64,000 bases of DNA from an uncultured Aquimarina sp. (GTDB lineage Bacteria; Bacteroidota; Bacteroidia; Flavobacteriales; Flavobacteriaceae). The notes beneath the pieces were generated by a model. That model searched no databases, was not told where the DNA came from, and saw nothing but the letters and a program-made list of their open reading frames with translations. Location of the stretch: contig CANLEM010000005.1 of assembly GCA_947489685.1 (NCBI GenBank), forward strand, positions 372,001-436,000, in the 5' to 3' direction. This document shows positions 53,406 through 63,258 of this stretch, piece after piece. The position numbers and the translations under genes were made by a program. Every line of letters starts with the position of its first letter. Position 1 is the stretch's first letter.

Positions 53406-53867
53406 ATGACTCCGCTTTTTAAAAAACTACAACTCCCCCCTACCTTGGACGAGGTTATGATACTTAATGAACCTGAAGGTTTTTGTAAAGAATTGGACTG
53501 TCTTAAAGATGTAACTATCAAAGAATCTTTAATTCAAGTGTCTGAAGTTGATTTTGCAATTATTTTTGTTATTGAAAAAAAACAAATAGAAAATCGTATC
53601 GAAACGGTTTATCCTAAATTGGTTGGAGATGCTATTTTGTGGTTCGCTTATCCCAAAAAAAGCTCTAAAAAATATACTTCAGAGATTACTAGAGACCATG
53701 GTTGGGGTGTTCTTGGGGATTACAATTTAGAACCCGTACGACAAGTTTCTATTGACGAAGATTGGTCGGCATTACGTTTTAGAAAAGTTAATTATATTAA
53801 AAATATGACCCGTAAAAAGGAATTTGCTCTTAGTAGTGCTGGTAAACAAAAAACATCGGGAATTTGA
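53406..53867 (+). CDS. DUF3052-like small protein
   Basis: A 153-residue cytoplasmic protein, started at the ATG at 53406 because upstream in-frame sequence looks non-coding. Segments KLQLPPTLDEVMILNEPEGF, AILWFAYPKK and VSIDEDWSALRFRKV resemble DUF3052/YdhG-type proteins, where a DWS-x-x-R-like stretch ends the domain. The function is not known. Its stop overlaps the TTG start of the DoxX gene. Confidence 0.6.
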   Translation: MTPLFKKLQLPPTLDEVMILNEPEGFCKELDCLKDVTIKESLIQVSEVDFAIIFVIEKKQIENRIETVYPKLVGDAILWFAYPKKSSKKYTSEITRDHGWGVLGDYNLEPVRQVSIDEDWSALRFRKVNYIKNMTRKKEFALSSAGKQKTSGI

Positions 53868-54211
53868 GTTGGCATCTGTATACCCTATCTTTTATTTTTA
53901 TAATAGCTGGAGTTTTTCATTGGATTCGCCCTAAAGCTTTTATGAGGATAATGCCATTATATATACCTTATCATAGACTCTGGGTATATCTTAGTGGTGT
54001 TGCCGAAATTCTTGCTGGTATTGGATTATTTTTTGATACTACCAGAGTCATAGCCCTATGGGCTATTATTGTTATGCTCATTATATTTTTTCCTGTGCAT
54101 ATACATATGCTCATAAATAAAAAGGCAGGGCTTAATCTTCCTAAATCAGTATTAGCATTTAGATTGTTATTACAGTTTGGTTTGATTTATTGGGCATATA
54201 TTTATATCTAA
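53864..54211 (+). CDS. DoxX-like membrane protein
   Basis: A 115-residue four-helix membrane protein: TLSFIFIIAGVFHWIRPKAF, then LSGVAEILAGIGLFFDTTRV and two more helices. FHWIRPKAFMRIMPLYIPYH is typical of the DoxX-like/YphA group. The start is a TTG at 53864 overlapping the TGA of the preceding gene, since the first helix begins at once and no nearby ATG precedes it. Redox or small-molecule membrane functions are known for relatives, not demonstrated here. Confidence 0.8.
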   Translation: MSWHLYTLSFIFIIAGVFHWIRPKAFMRIMPLYIPYHRLWVYLSGVAEILAGIGLFFDTTRVIALWAIIVMLIIFFPVHIHMLINKKAGLNLPKSVLAFRLLLQFGLIYWAYIYI

Positions 54212-54229
54212 ATACTCACCAAGTTTAGA

Positions 54230-54838
54230 ATGGTTTCTAATTTATTTAATAATTCTAATGATCCGGTTCGATTAGACATGCCGGATGCCGAGGTAGTTTA
54301 TTATCCTTTATTTTTTAATAAAGAAACGTCGGACGAGTTGTATCAAGAGTTATTAAATAGTATTAACTGGCAACAAGATCATATTACCGTTTTTGGAAAA
54401 AGGCATCTTCAACCCCGACTTACGGCATTATATGCCAATAATAATCGCTCCTATAGTTATTCGAATATAACCATGAATCCACATCCTTTTACCCAAGAAC
54501 TCTTACAAATAAAAGATAAAATAGAAGCCATAAGCAACACTGCATTTACTACTTGTCTTTTAAATTTATACCGAAATGGCCAAGATAGTAATGGATGGCA
54601 TGCCGATAATGAAAAAGAGCTGGGTAAAAACCCCATAATTGCTTCGGTTAGTTTTGGAGAGGCACGTTGGTTTCATTTTAAACATAAAAAACATACAAAT
54701 ATGAAGCGTAAGATATTGCTGGAACATGGGAGTTTACTTATCATGAAAGGGACAACACAAGAACATTGGCTACATCAAGTACCAAAAACAAAAAAAGAAA
54801 TAAGCTCAAGAATCAATATCACCTATAGAGTATTATAA
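54230..54838 (+). CDS. alkB: AlkB-like 2-oxoglutarate/iron dioxygenase
   Basis: A 202-residue dioxygenase of the DNA/RNA dealkylation family. The iron-binding triad begins in SNGWHADNEKELG (His-x-Asp) and ends in EHWLHQVPKT; the 2-oxoglutarate Arg lies in SSRINITYR. The nucleotide-recognition lid is in the N-terminal third (RLTALYANNNRSYSYSN). The shorter ALKBH2/3-like branch is the closest. It follows the DoxX gene by 18 bases and closes a three-gene run. Confidence 0.9.
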   Translation: MVSNLFNNSNDPVRLDMPDAEVVYYPLFFNKETSDELYQELLNSINWQQDHITVFGKRHLQPRLTALYANNNRSYSYSNITMNPHPFTQELLQIKDKIEAISNTAFTTCLLNLYRNGQDSNGWHADNEKELGKNPIIASVSFGEARWFHFKHKKHTNMKRKILLEHGSLLIMKGTTQEHWLHQVPKTKKEISSRINITYRVL

Positions 54839-54843
54839 AAAAC

Positions 54844-54865
54844 ACCCCTGCAGTTTTGCAGGGGT
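54844..54865 (+). terminator. Hairpin after alkB
   Basis: ACCCCTGCA (54844-54852) and TGCAGGGGT (54857-54865) with loop GTTT, six bases past the alkB stop. The following T-run is weak (AATTT). Confidence 0.75.
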
Positions 54866-54928
54866 AATTTATCATCAAACAAAAATCAACATATGAAAAA
54901 ACTTCTTTAAAAAATCTTACTGATCTAC

Positions 54929-55345
54929 CTATTTAATTATATGACAGGCTTGAACATTGTAACCCGGTGTGATTAGATCATAATTATCTTTCTTCAGTAA
55001 TATCATCGAAACCAAAAAGAAAAATAAATGTATGAGCGCACAAGTATTATGATTGGCATCAAATAGGAATACTGTAAAAAAGGCAAATAATATAGCAGAA
55101 GCTATTAAAACTTTTCTGGTAAACATCCCTAAGATCAAGAAAAATCCTATCAAAAATTCTTCGAACGGCACCAAAGGAGCAAGAGCTTCTACCGCTGCAA
55201 AATCAAATACAGAAACAGCACTAAAGTATAGATCCAATCGATCCAAAAACCCGGCATACCTAATCACATTATACACGCTGTATAAAACAAGGAATATTCC
55301 GAATAAAATTCTACTAATTTGGTATAAATAAATTTTAATTTTCAT
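54929..55345 (-). CDS. DoxX/MauE-type membrane protein
   Basis: A 138-residue protein with four hydrophobic helices (ISRILFGIFLVLYSVYNVIR, FEEFLIGFFLILGMFTRKVL, IASAILFAFFTVFLFDANHN, LIHLFFFLVSMILL). The pattern is that of the DoxX/MauE superfamily. A Cys and a pair of His-Asn follow (DANHNTCALIH), so a redox-associated role is possible. Function unknown. Not adjacent to its plus-strand relative at 53864, though only 700 bases away. Confidence 0.75.
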   Translation of the reverse strand: MKIKIYLYQISRILFGIFLVLYSVYNVIRYAGFLDRLDLYFSAVSVFDFAAVEALAPLVPFEEFLIGFFLILGMFTRKVLIASAILFAFFTVFLFDANHNTCALIHLFFFLVSMILLKKDNYDLITPGYNVQACHIIK

Positions 55346-55553
55346 GTGAAGAGTGAGTATAAAAATTTACACTACAAAGGTAAAACCTCACTTTTGAAAG
55401 GTACATGTATAATTCACCGTATTACTTGTACTTTAATACCGTAATTACCTAGTTTTCAACAAAATCAAAGGTTTTCGTTGGAAAATACTTGTAAAATACA
55501 ATTCACAAATTATTGATTTTATTTTTGTAACTTTAAAATATAAAAAATTGTTT

Positions 55554-56414
55554 ATGAACCGCTATACATTGCATGAAACCTTTGTTGTACACCAATATGC
55601 TATCGACGAATGGGAAGCGGAGCCTCACAACCATAATTACTTTGAAATCATTTTTGTAGAGAAAGGAAATGGCCATCACACGATCAATGGCGTTCGTTTT
55701 CCATACAGTGAAAACAATATTTTTTTATTGGCTCCTGAGGACACTCATCACTTCGAAATCGAAAGGCATTCTAAATTCACTTATTTCAAGTTTACCGAAC
55801 TTTTATTTTCTAGTAAAGTTAATCTTCCGGACAGAAAATATTGGCTACAACGAATAGAGCAATTGTTACATCATCCAAATATTATTCCTGGTGATGTTAT
55901 TTCGCATGAAGAAGATCGTAGTATCGTCTGGGATATCCATAATGTAGTCCTAGAAGAGTTTAAAAACGAAAAAATCTATTATCAAGAAATTATTTCAAAT
56001 GCCATTAGTACTATCTTAAGTATTATAGTACGTAATATTTCGGAAAAATATAATTCTAATCAAAGAGAAATTCCAATTAACCACGCCAAAATAGATCAGA
56101 TTCTAAGTCATATTAGACAACATGTATATGATAATGATCTTACCAAGATAAGTTACTTAGCCAATAAGTTTAATATGTCTCAAAGCTCTATTAGCACATA
56201 TTTTAAAAGAAAAACAGGAGAATCTATCCACCAGTATGTAACTAAATACAAAATGAAATTGGTGGAGTACCGATTACAACATACCGAGTTTACAATTGCC
56301 GAAATTGCTTATCAACTAGGATACACAGACGAAAGTCATCTTACGAAAACATTTAAGAAGCATTTTTTTATGTCTCCAAAGCAATATCGCAAAGAATTGG
56401 CTGTTAGCGATTAG
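55554..56414 (+). CDS. AraC family transcriptional regulator
   Basis: A 286-residue regulator with an N-terminal cupin-type sensor domain (HNYFEIIFVEKGNGHHTING with histidines, and LAPEDTHHFEI) and a C-terminal pair of helix-turn-helices (about 185-285: ISYLANKFNMSQSSISTYFK and TIAEIAYQLGYTDESHLTKT, then FKKHFFMSPKQYRKEL). The ATG at 55554 is preferred over a TTG six bases upstream. The ligand is unknown. Neither neighbour is clearly its target; it is divergent from the DoxX/MauE-type gene. Confidence 0.92.
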   Translation: MNRYTLHETFVVHQYAIDEWEAEPHNHNYFEIIFVEKGNGHHTINGVRFPYSENNIFLLAPEDTHHFEIERHSKFTYFKFTELLFSSKVNLPDRKYWLQRIEQLLHHPNIIPGDVISHEEDRSIVWDIHNVVLEEFKNEKIYYQEIISNAISTILSIIVRNISEKYNSNQREIPINHAKIDQILSHIRQHVYDNDLTKISYLANKFNMSQSSISTYFKRKTGESIHQYVTKYKMKLVEYRLQHTEFTIAEIAYQLGYTDESHLTKTFKKHFFMSPKQYRKELAVSD

Positions 56415-56418
56415 TTTT

Positions 56419-57198
56419 TTATCCAAATATTTGGTTTAATACTTCTGCTAGTCGTATTCCTCCTTTATGTAATTGAGTGCGAACTACCGGAAAATAATCA
56501 TACATATATCTATATCCCAGCTTTTCGCCAACATTAGCAGACGCATATACTTTTTTTGCCAAAGCCTGGGATTCGTGTACCCAATCCAGAACAGTTCCGC
56601 TTTTGATTTTTTCTATTTGAGGTTTTGAAAATACGATAGCATTTGCCGACAATTCTGTATAACTCATCCCGTAATAATCCAACATGTCACTATCCCAAAC
56701 ACGATGCAAATTAGATCCATCTCTAAACCATCTTACCTGAATATCGTTACCTCCTTTATCCTCTCCTCTACCAACATGAAGTGGTTGATGCAGGTCTCCC
56801 ATAAAATGAACCAACATCTTTAAATAAAACTCTTTATCCTGAGCCGAAGAATTTTCGTCTTTTAACACTTCGGTACATTTGGCAATACCCTGTACCAAGT
56901 CACCAAACTCGCTAGGAGTTTCTTCTCCGTATTTTTGCTCAAAAGAGAAATTAACATAGTGCCACGGACTATATCCTTTATATTGCTTATCACTTTTTAT
57001 TTCATCCGCAAAAGTTGATACCAATGCCAAACTTTGGCCTTTTAAAATTTTCGCAATGTTCTTCCTTGCTTTTTTGGTTAAATACATATCAGCAATTTCT
57101 CCAGTAGCTCTGTGCCCGGTTTTTCCCCAATCATCATTTGCCAAAACGGTACCAAAGGAAATTAATAACAGTATAAATAGTGTATTCTTGAGATTCAT
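56419..57198 (-). CDS. Exported S1/P1-type nuclease
   Basis: A 259-residue exported zinc nuclease. After the signal (MNLKNTLFILLLISFGTVLA) the mature start NDDWGKTGHR supplies the N-terminal Trp ligand. The three-zinc site residues are visible in the segments GHRATGEIAD, FMGDLHQPLHVGRGEDKGGN and NLHRVWDSDML. It degrades single-stranded nucleic acids outside the cytoplasm, likely for phosphate or nucleotide salvage. Length and motifs are normal for the family. Confidence 0.92.
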   Translation of the reverse strand: MNLKNTLFILLLISFGTVLANDDWGKTGHRATGEIADMYLTKKARKNIAKILKGQSLALVSTFADEIKSDKQYKGYSPWHYVNFSFEQKYGEETPSEFGDLVQGIAKCTEVLKDENSSAQDKEFYLKMLVHFMGDLHQPLHVGRGEDKGGNDIQVRWFRDGSNLHRVWDSDMLDYYGMSYTELSANAIVFSKPQIEKIKSGTVLDWVHESQALAKKVYASANVGEKLGYRYMYDYFPVVRTQLHKGGIRLAEVLNQIFG

Positions 57199-57366
57199 TA
57201 TTATAAATTTTGCAACAAAGATAAAAAAAGGGTATGTTAGTGATTCGTTAAATCTGACTCAAATTAAATTAAGATATCACCAAAGCTGATTATTTATTAT
57301 TTCAAAAAAAATATGAAAGCATATTTATCGTTTCTTATTTAATCTTCAAATTTAATCTGCCCTGAT

Positions 57367-58296
57367 ATGAAATTTAAAATTTATGCATTTCTTTTTACTA
57401 TAGTATCACTATGTTATGCTCAGGAAAAAGAATATAATTCTGCCATAGTAAAGGTTGATAAATATACTGAAGGTTCTTTGGTCACCCCCTATTCTGACTC
57501 CAAAGTTCCTTTACTTATTTTTATTATGGATGCCGGAGCGATAAATAGAGATGGTAATGACCATATGTCAAAAAATGATACTTTTAAACAATTATCATAC
57601 GAAATGGCAAAGTCTGGAATTGCCACTTATCGTTATGACAAAAGACTATTTAAAATGGATGGTCTTGGGATCAAAGAGCATGAGATCTCTTTTGATCATT
57701 TTATAGAAGATGCTACGTCTATCATTACTTATTTCAGAAAAAATAAAAATTATTCCAAAATTTTCATTGTAGGTCATGGTCAGGGATCTCTAATAGGTAT
57801 GATTGCTGCCAAAGGGAAAGCAGATGGTTTCATTTCTATAGCGGGTAATGCGGATTCTTTGGATCAAGTTATTGTAGAACAAATTTCTAAACAAGCTCCT
57901 GGTCTTGATAAAAGCGCATCTGTTGCTTTTAGGCAATTAAAAGAAAATGGCAGAGCTACAGGATACGATCCTGCATTAGAATCTATTTTCAGATATAATC
58001 TGCAATCATTTATGAGGTCGTGGATAAAATACAATCCAATAGAAGAGATAGCCTTGTTAGAAGTACCTATCCTTATTATACATGGTGATAAAGATATACA
58101 GGTAGAGCTTTCGCAAGCCGAAAAATTTAAAGAAGCAATGCCAAAGGCCGAATATTTAATTGTTGAAAACATGAATCATATTCTAAAAGAAATTAAAGGA
58201 AATAGTAGATTAGAAAATCATAAATCCTATAATGAAGCATGGCGAAAAATTATGCCCGAAGTTATAAATGGTATTGTTAACTTTGTGAAACAATAA
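57367..58296 (+). CDS. Exported serine alpha/beta hydrolase
   Basis: A 309-residue exported hydrolase: signal MKFKIYAFLFTIVSLCYAQ, a strand VPLLIFIMDAGAINRDGND, the nucleophile elbow VGHGQGSLIGM with Ser as nucleophile (Gly-His-Gly-Gln-Gly-Ser form), an acid in IHGDKDIQV and His in VENMNHILK. It belongs to the Ser-aminopeptidase-like branch. The substrate is unknown. It heads a run with a HAD hydrolase and an M61 peptidase, with spacings of 42 and 2 bases. Confidence 0.85.
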   Translation: MKFKIYAFLFTIVSLCYAQEKEYNSAIVKVDKYTEGSLVTPYSDSKVPLLIFIMDAGAINRDGNDHMSKNDTFKQLSYEMAKSGIATYRYDKRLFKMDGLGIKEHEISFDHFIEDATSIITYFRKNKNYSKIFIVGHGQGSLIGMIAAKGKADGFISIAGNADSLDQVIVEQISKQAPGLDKSASVAFRQLKENGRATGYDPALESIFRYNLQSFMRSWIKYNPIEEIALLEVPILIIHGDKDIQVELSQAEKFKEAMPKAEYLIVENMNHILKEIKGNSRLENHKSYNEAWRKIMPEVINGIVNFVKQ

Positions 58297-58338
58297 TATT
58301 TTATAATTCCTGATCTAACCCAAATCCCATAATAGATA

Positions 58339-59145
58339 ATGCCAAATCGCATTGTATTTTCTGATATCGATGGAACGCTATTAAACCCGGAAAGAGAACT
58401 TTCTGAATCTACCATTTCAGAAATCAAAAGAATAAAAGATAGTACTCCGGTGGTATTGATTTCTTCAAGAATGCCTAGTGCAATGACTCACTTGCAAGAA
58501 GAATTACAAATTACAGATCAACCTCTCATATGTTATAATGGCGGATTAATTCTTGTAGATCAAAAACCTATTCACTCAACTTACATTCCGGTAGATATTA
58601 TTGAAACCATAAGTGATTTTAATAAAGATCAAAAAGTACATATTAGTCTTTATTATGATGATGATTGGTTTGTGCCCAAAATGGATTATTGGGCAAATAG
58701 AGAGGCAAACAATACCAAAGTCCAACCCGCAGTAAAGCCAATTGAAAACGTTATCAAGGATTGGGAAAAATCTAACAAAGGTGCACATAAAATCATGTGT
58801 ATGGGAGAAGAAATGTATATTGATAGGATTTTCAATTTTTTAAAGAGTACTTTTAATGAAACATTACACTTGTACCGTTCAAAATCTACGTATATTGAAA
58901 TTGCGCATAAGAGCATTTCCAAATTAACAGCTATAGAAATTTTATTGAACACGCATTTCAATATTCCAATTTCTGATGCTATTGCATTTGGAGATAATTA
59001 TAATGACATCGAAATGCTAAAAGCTGTAGGAATTGGTGTAGCTGTAGCCAATGCCAAATCAGAAGTTTTGGATATAGCCAATGTAATCACCTCACCAGGC
59101 AAAGAAGACGGCGTGGCTAAATATATTAAAAATAACATTAGATAA
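58339..59145 (+). CDS. Cof-type HAD-IIB phosphatase
   Basis: A 268-residue phosphatase. The nucleophile motif is VFSDIDGTLLNPERELS, motif II ISSRM, motif III with Lys SISKLTAIEIL, and motif IV FGDNYNDIEML. The alpha/beta C2B cap lies at about 85-190. It would release phosphate from sugar phosphates, flavin precursors or similar; the specific one cannot be told. Its stop is 2 bases before the GTG of the M61 peptidase gene. Confidence 0.92.
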   Translation: MPNRIVFSDIDGTLLNPERELSESTISEIKRIKDSTPVVLISSRMPSAMTHLQEELQITDQPLICYNGGLILVDQKPIHSTYIPVDIIETISDFNKDQKVHISLYYDDDWFVPKMDYWANREANNTKVQPAVKPIENVIKDWEKSNKGAHKIMCMGEEMYIDRIFNFLKSTFNETLHLYRSKSTYIEIAHKSISKLTAIEILLNTHFNIPISDAIAFGDNYNDIEMLKAVGIGVAVANAKSEVLDIANVITSPGKEDGVAKYIKNNIR

Positions 59146-59147
59146 TT

Positions 59148-61046
59148 GTGCAGATATTAATTAAACAACTTACAAAACTTATATTACCTATTGTCCTATT
59201 ATGTGCTGCTATAGGATGTAAATCTGTACAATATACTGCTCCGGTAAAAAACACATCTTCAATAATAGCATCTATTGATTTACTAGACATAAAAAATGAC
59301 AAAGTTAAGGTAGAAATAAAACCAGAATATTTTAATACCGATACAATCAGTTATTACATCCCAAAAATAGTCCCAGGTACATATCAAAATAATAACTACG
59401 GAAAGTATATTGAAGATTTTAAAGCATTCGATAAAGAAGGTAACCCATTATATGTTCAAAAATATGGGGATAATCGTTGGAAAATAAACAATGTAAAGCA
59501 ATTAAAGAGGATTACGTATTGGGTAAATGATACTTTTGATTCTGAAAATACCCATGAAATTTTCTCTCCTACAGGCACCAATATTTCTAAAGACAAAAAT
59601 TTTATTTTAAATCTCTATGCGTTTGTCGGATATTTTGATGGGATGAAAGAGAATAAGTATAAACTTTTTATAAAGCACCCAAAAAATCTGGAAGCCTCGA
59701 CCTCTATAGACGAGATCATTCCCGAAAACTCTGGAGAAAATATAAACTACGATGTTGACTTTTTTGTGTTTAAAAGATATGCCGATGTAGCTGATTCTCC
59801 CATTATGTATTCTGATCCGGATCGTGTAACGTTTACTATCAATGGTATTGAAATATTACTTAGTGTATATTCTCCAAATAAAATCCATAGAGCTTCTAGA
59901 ATAATGCCGCAAATGGAGCGTATGATACGGGCGCAGCGTAATTTTTTGGGAGACATTAATGCTACCAAAAAATATAGCGTATTACTATACTTATCCACTA
60001 CCAAACAAAATGATGCCCAAGGTTTTGGAGCGTTAGAACACAATACTTCTACTGTTGTTGTCTTACCTGAATCAATTTCGAAAAAGAAACTTAATGAATC
60101 TCTTACAGATGTAGTCTCGCATGAATTTTTTCATATCGTAACTCCTTTAACTATTCATTCTAAAGAAATCCACAATTTTGACTATAATACTCCTAAAATG
60201 TCTGAGCATATTTGGCTATACGAAGGAACTACCGAGTATTTTTCAATCTTATTTCAAATCACTCAAGGTTTAATTACGAAAGAAGAGTTTTTTGAACGAA
60301 TCCTGGAAAAAATTGAGATTTCAAATACATTTAATAATACTATGTCTTTTACAGAAATGAGTAAAAACATTCTAGTAGAACCTTATCGTAAAAATTATCG
60401 TAATGTATATGAAAAAGGTGCTTTAATATCTATGTGTTTGGATATTATCATGCGTGAAAAAAGTAATGGCGAATATGGTATTGTAGATCTTATACGAAAT
60501 CTATCCAAAGAATTTGGCAGCAATACCCCTTTTGAAGATGATGAACTCATTCAAATTATTAGAGAATTTTCATATCCCGAAATTGGTGTGTTTTTAGAGA
60601 GTCACGTAGTTAACGGCAACCCTATTAATTATGAATATTATCTTAAGAAAGTTGGCTTGCAATTTGGCACAACAACCTTAAGCTCTTCTTATTTTATTGA
60701 TGGGCAACAATCATTCGTAAAAGGAGTAGAAGCTACAAAAGAGGTGGTCTTTGAATCTAATATCCTATACAATAACTTCTTGAAAAACCTAGGAGTTCAA
60801 GGAGGAGATGTATTACTTAGTATTAATGACAAAAAATACGATATTAAAAATATTTATGATCTTTTCGGCGATTCGAATCAATGGAAAATAGGAGATTCTA
60901 TTACTTTTAAAATTAATCGCAACGGTAAAGAAATGATATTATCCTCTAAAGTAATTGCTCCTACCATAGAAAAAATCATTTTAGAACAAAGCCCAACTGC
61001 AACCGAACAACAAATAAAATTTCTTAAAAGCTGGGTTAATGATTAA
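59148..61046 (+). CDS. M61 family glycyl aminopeptidase-like lipoprotein with PDZ domain
   Basis: A 632-residue exported peptidase. The start is a GTG at 59148, giving MQILIKQLTKLILPIVLLCA and a lipoprotein-like Cys in AIGCKSV (Cys24). The zinc site is SHEFFHIVTPL (HExxH) with the third ligand in EGTTEYFSIL, and a PDZ-like domain follows at about 545-610 (LGVQGGDVLLSINDKKYDIK). M61 enzymes are membrane-associated aminopeptidases of the gluzincin clan. It closes the run with the alpha/beta hydrolase and the HAD phosphatase. Confidence 0.88.
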   Translation: MQILIKQLTKLILPIVLLCAAIGCKSVQYTAPVKNTSSIIASIDLLDIKNDKVKVEIKPEYFNTDTISYYIPKIVPGTYQNNNYGKYIEDFKAFDKEGNPLYVQKYGDNRWKINNVKQLKRITYWVNDTFDSENTHEIFSPTGTNISKDKNFILNLYAFVGYFDGMKENKYKLFIKHPKNLEASTSIDEIIPENSGENINYDVDFFVFKRYADVADSPIMYSDPDRVTFTINGIEILLSVYSPNKIHRASRIMPQMERMIRAQRNFLGDINATKKYSVLLYLSTTKQNDAQGFGALEHNTSTVVVLPESISKKKLNESLTDVVSHEFFHIVTPLTIHSKEIHNFDYNTPKMSEHIWLYEGTTEYFSILFQITQGLITKEEFFERILEKIEISNTFNNTMSFTEMSKNILVEPYRKNYRNVYEKGALISMCLDIIMREKSNGEYGIVDLIRNLSKEFGSNTPFEDDELIQIIREFSYPEIGVFLESHVVNGNPINYEYYLKKVGLQFGTTTLSSSYFIDGQQSFVKGVEATKEVVFESNILYNNFLKNLGVQGGDVLLSINDKKYDIKNIYDLFGDSNQWKIGDSITFKINRNGKEMILSSKVIAPTIEKIILEQSPTATEQQIKFLKSWVND

Positions 61047-61063
61047 AAACTTTCATCCCAAAG

Positions 61064-61096
61064 TTGTTTCCACTTTTTTAAAATAATGTATTTTGC
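61064..61096 (+). promoter_or_regulatory. Candidate promoter of the DUF819 gene
   Basis: TTG at 61064-61066 and TATTTTG at 61089-61095 are 22 bases apart, near the Bacteroidota -33/-7 layout; the -7 box is one T short of TAnnTTTG. It lies 30 bases before the start. Confidence 0.35.
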
Positions 61097-61125
61097 ACTA
61101 CTCTTCGTAACACAAATACACAATA

Positions 61126-62430
61126 ATGGAAAATACTCCTTTTTTTACTGACGACACCATCGTTTTTGGCATTTTAATGCTTTGTCTGGGTTTAGTTTTT
61201 TACACTTCATCAATTAAAACAGGGTTTTGGAAATCCTTCTATAAATTTGTCCCTGCAATACTGCTTTGTTACTTATTGCCTGCCATATTCAATTCTTTAG
61301 GGATTATTTCACCTCACTGGGAAGAAGTAAATGCAAATGGAGAATTAGTAGAGAAATCATCTAGTGTTTATTATATAGCCAGTCGATACTTGTTGCCAGC
61401 ATCCCTGGTACTAATGACCCTAAGTATTGACCTAAAAGGTATTTTTAACCTGGGCCCAAAAGCACTAATTATGTTTTTAACAGGAACTTTTGGTATTATC
61501 ATAGGTGGCCCTATTGCTATTTTATTAATCTCCTTAGTCTCTCCTGAAACTGTAGGAGGAGCAGGATTTGATGCCGTATGGAGAGGGTTATCAACCCTTG
61601 CAGGAAGTTGGATTGGCGGTGGTGCCAATCAAGCAGCAATGTTAGAAATCTATCAATACAACCCTGATAAATACGGAGGAATGGTCTTGGTAGATATCGT
61701 TGTCGCCAATCTATGGATGGCTATTTTATTAATCGGTATTGGTAAAAGTGAAAAAATTGATAAATGGTTAAATGCAGATAATACCGCTATCGAATCTTTA
61801 AAGGAAAAAGTATCTAGTTACGCAGAGAGCATCACTCGTAATCCATCGCTTACTGACTATATTATTATGTTATCTATTGCTTTTGTTGCCGTAGGTATCG
61901 CACACTGGGGTGCTGGAGGAATTTCAAGTTTTTTATCAGGTAATTTTGAAGTTTTCAATGATAAAAGCTCTTCATTATCCTCTTTTACCTCAAAATTTTT
62001 CTGGATGGTGACGATTGCCACTGCTATTGGTATACTGCTTTCCTATACAAAAATGAAAAAATATGAAGGTGCGGGTGCAAGTAAAATAGGAAGTATATTT
62101 ATTTATGTCCTTGTAGCTACAATAGGAATGAAAATGGACCTAGGAATGATTTTCGAAAATCCTGGATTAATTGCCATTGGATTGGTCTGGATGACTATTC
62201 ATGCCGGGTTACTTATAGGAGTTGCAAAATTGATAAAAGCACCTTATTTCTTCCTTGCAGTAGGTAGTCAAGCAAATGTTGGAGGGGCGGCATCGGCTCC
62301 AGTTGTCGCTGCTGCGTTTCACCCTTCATTAACCACTGTTGGTGTATTACTTGCAGTATTTGGATATGTAGTTGGAACGTATGGAGCTATTTTATGTACA
62401 ATTTTAATGCAAATAGCTTCTGGGAGCTAG
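61126..62430 (+). CDS. DUF819 (YjcL-type) membrane protein
   Basis: A 434-residue membrane protein of about eleven helices. Its family is recognised from the glycine-rich repeats LSTLAGSWIGGGANQAAML and, in the second half, FLAVGSQANVGGAASAPVVA, which match each other across the inverted halves. Members resemble sodium-symport or other secondary transporters; no substrate is established. It stands alone between the M61 and DUF4369 genes. Confidence 0.88.
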   Translation: MENTPFFTDDTIVFGILMLCLGLVFYTSSIKTGFWKSFYKFVPAILLCYLLPAIFNSLGIISPHWEEVNANGELVEKSSSVYYIASRYLLPASLVLMTLSIDLKGIFNLGPKALIMFLTGTFGIIIGGPIAILLISLVSPETVGGAGFDAVWRGLSTLAGSWIGGGANQAAMLEIYQYNPDKYGGMVLVDIVVANLWMAILLIGIGKSEKIDKWLNADNTAIESLKEKVSSYAESITRNPSLTDYIIMLSIAFVAVGIAHWGAGGISSFLSGNFEVFNDKSSSLSSFTSKFFWMVTIATAIGILLSYTKMKKYEGAGASKIGSIFIYVLVATIGMKMDLGMIFENPGLIAIGLVWMTIHAGLLIGVAKLIKAPYFFLAVGSQANVGGAASAPVVAAAFHPSLTTVGVLLAVFGYVVGTYGAILCTILMQIASGS

Positions 62431-62488
62431 TATTTCAATCTAATTTGTAGCATCTTTGTATCCCGTTTTTAAAATTTAAAAAAATTCT

Positions 62489-63229
62489 ATGAAAAGATTT
62501 TCTTTCATACTACTTACAACATTGTTTCTAGTCAACTGTAGTTCTCCCGAAAAAAAGGGCAATGTTATGATAACCGGTAACATAAAAGGGTTAAAAAAAG
62601 GTGTGTTATACCTACAAAAAATACAAGATACGGCATTAGTTAATGTTGACTCTATAACTATAGATGGAAATTCGGAGTTTGTATTACAATCCAATGTTGA
62701 AGAACCAGAAATTCATTATTTATACTTGGACAAAGATGATGGTGCTCAATATAATGATCGTATTGATTTTTTTGCGGAACCAGGTGATATTACTATTACA
62801 ACTTCTTTAACCGATTTTGAAAAGGATGTCAAAATTACGGGCGGTAAAAACCAAACGCAATTTCAGGAGTATAAAAAAATGCTGCAACGTTTTAATGATC
62901 GAAATCTTAGACTTATGAAAGAAGATTTTGAAGCTAGTAAGCAAAATGATGATGAAAAACTAATGGAAAATGATAAGGCGTATAAGAAACTACTACGTCA
63001 AAAATATTTGTACACCATAAATTTTGCTATATACAATAAGAAATTAGAAGTAGCTCCTTATGTTACGCTAAGCGAAGTATATGATGCCAATATAAAATAC
63101 TTGGATACAGTGGCCAAATCATTAAGTCCACGTGTTAAAAAATCCCTTTATGGCAAACAACTTATTGCCTATGTAAAGGAACGCAGAATCAAAGAAGATG
63201 CATTTAAGAAAAATGATACAATTAATTGA
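62489..63229 (+). CDS. DUF4369 lipoprotein
   Basis: A 246-residue lipoprotein (MKRFSFILLTTLFLVNCSSP, Cys17). Residues 25-115 are a DUF4369 beta domain (VMITGNIKGLKKGVLYLQKI, then DSITIDGNSEFVLQSNV and FFAEPGDITITTSLTDFEKD). The rest is helical with many charged residues. In larger relatives this domain precedes a thioredoxin-like domain; here that domain is absent. Function unknown. Single gene with a terminator. Confidence 0.88.
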   Translation: MKRFSFILLTTLFLVNCSSPEKKGNVMITGNIKGLKKGVLYLQKIQDTALVNVDSITIDGNSEFVLQSNVEEPEIHYLYLDKDDGAQYNDRIDFFAEPGDITITTSLTDFEKDVKITGGKNQTQFQEYKKMLQRFNDRNLRLMKEDFEASKQNDDEKLMENDKAYKKLLRQKYLYTINFAIYNKKLEVAPYVTLSEVYDANIKYLDTVAKSLSPRVKKSLYGKQLIAYVKERRIKEDAFKKNDTIN

Positions 63230-63258
63230 TATTGTTTAATGGTATTATACCGAAATTT

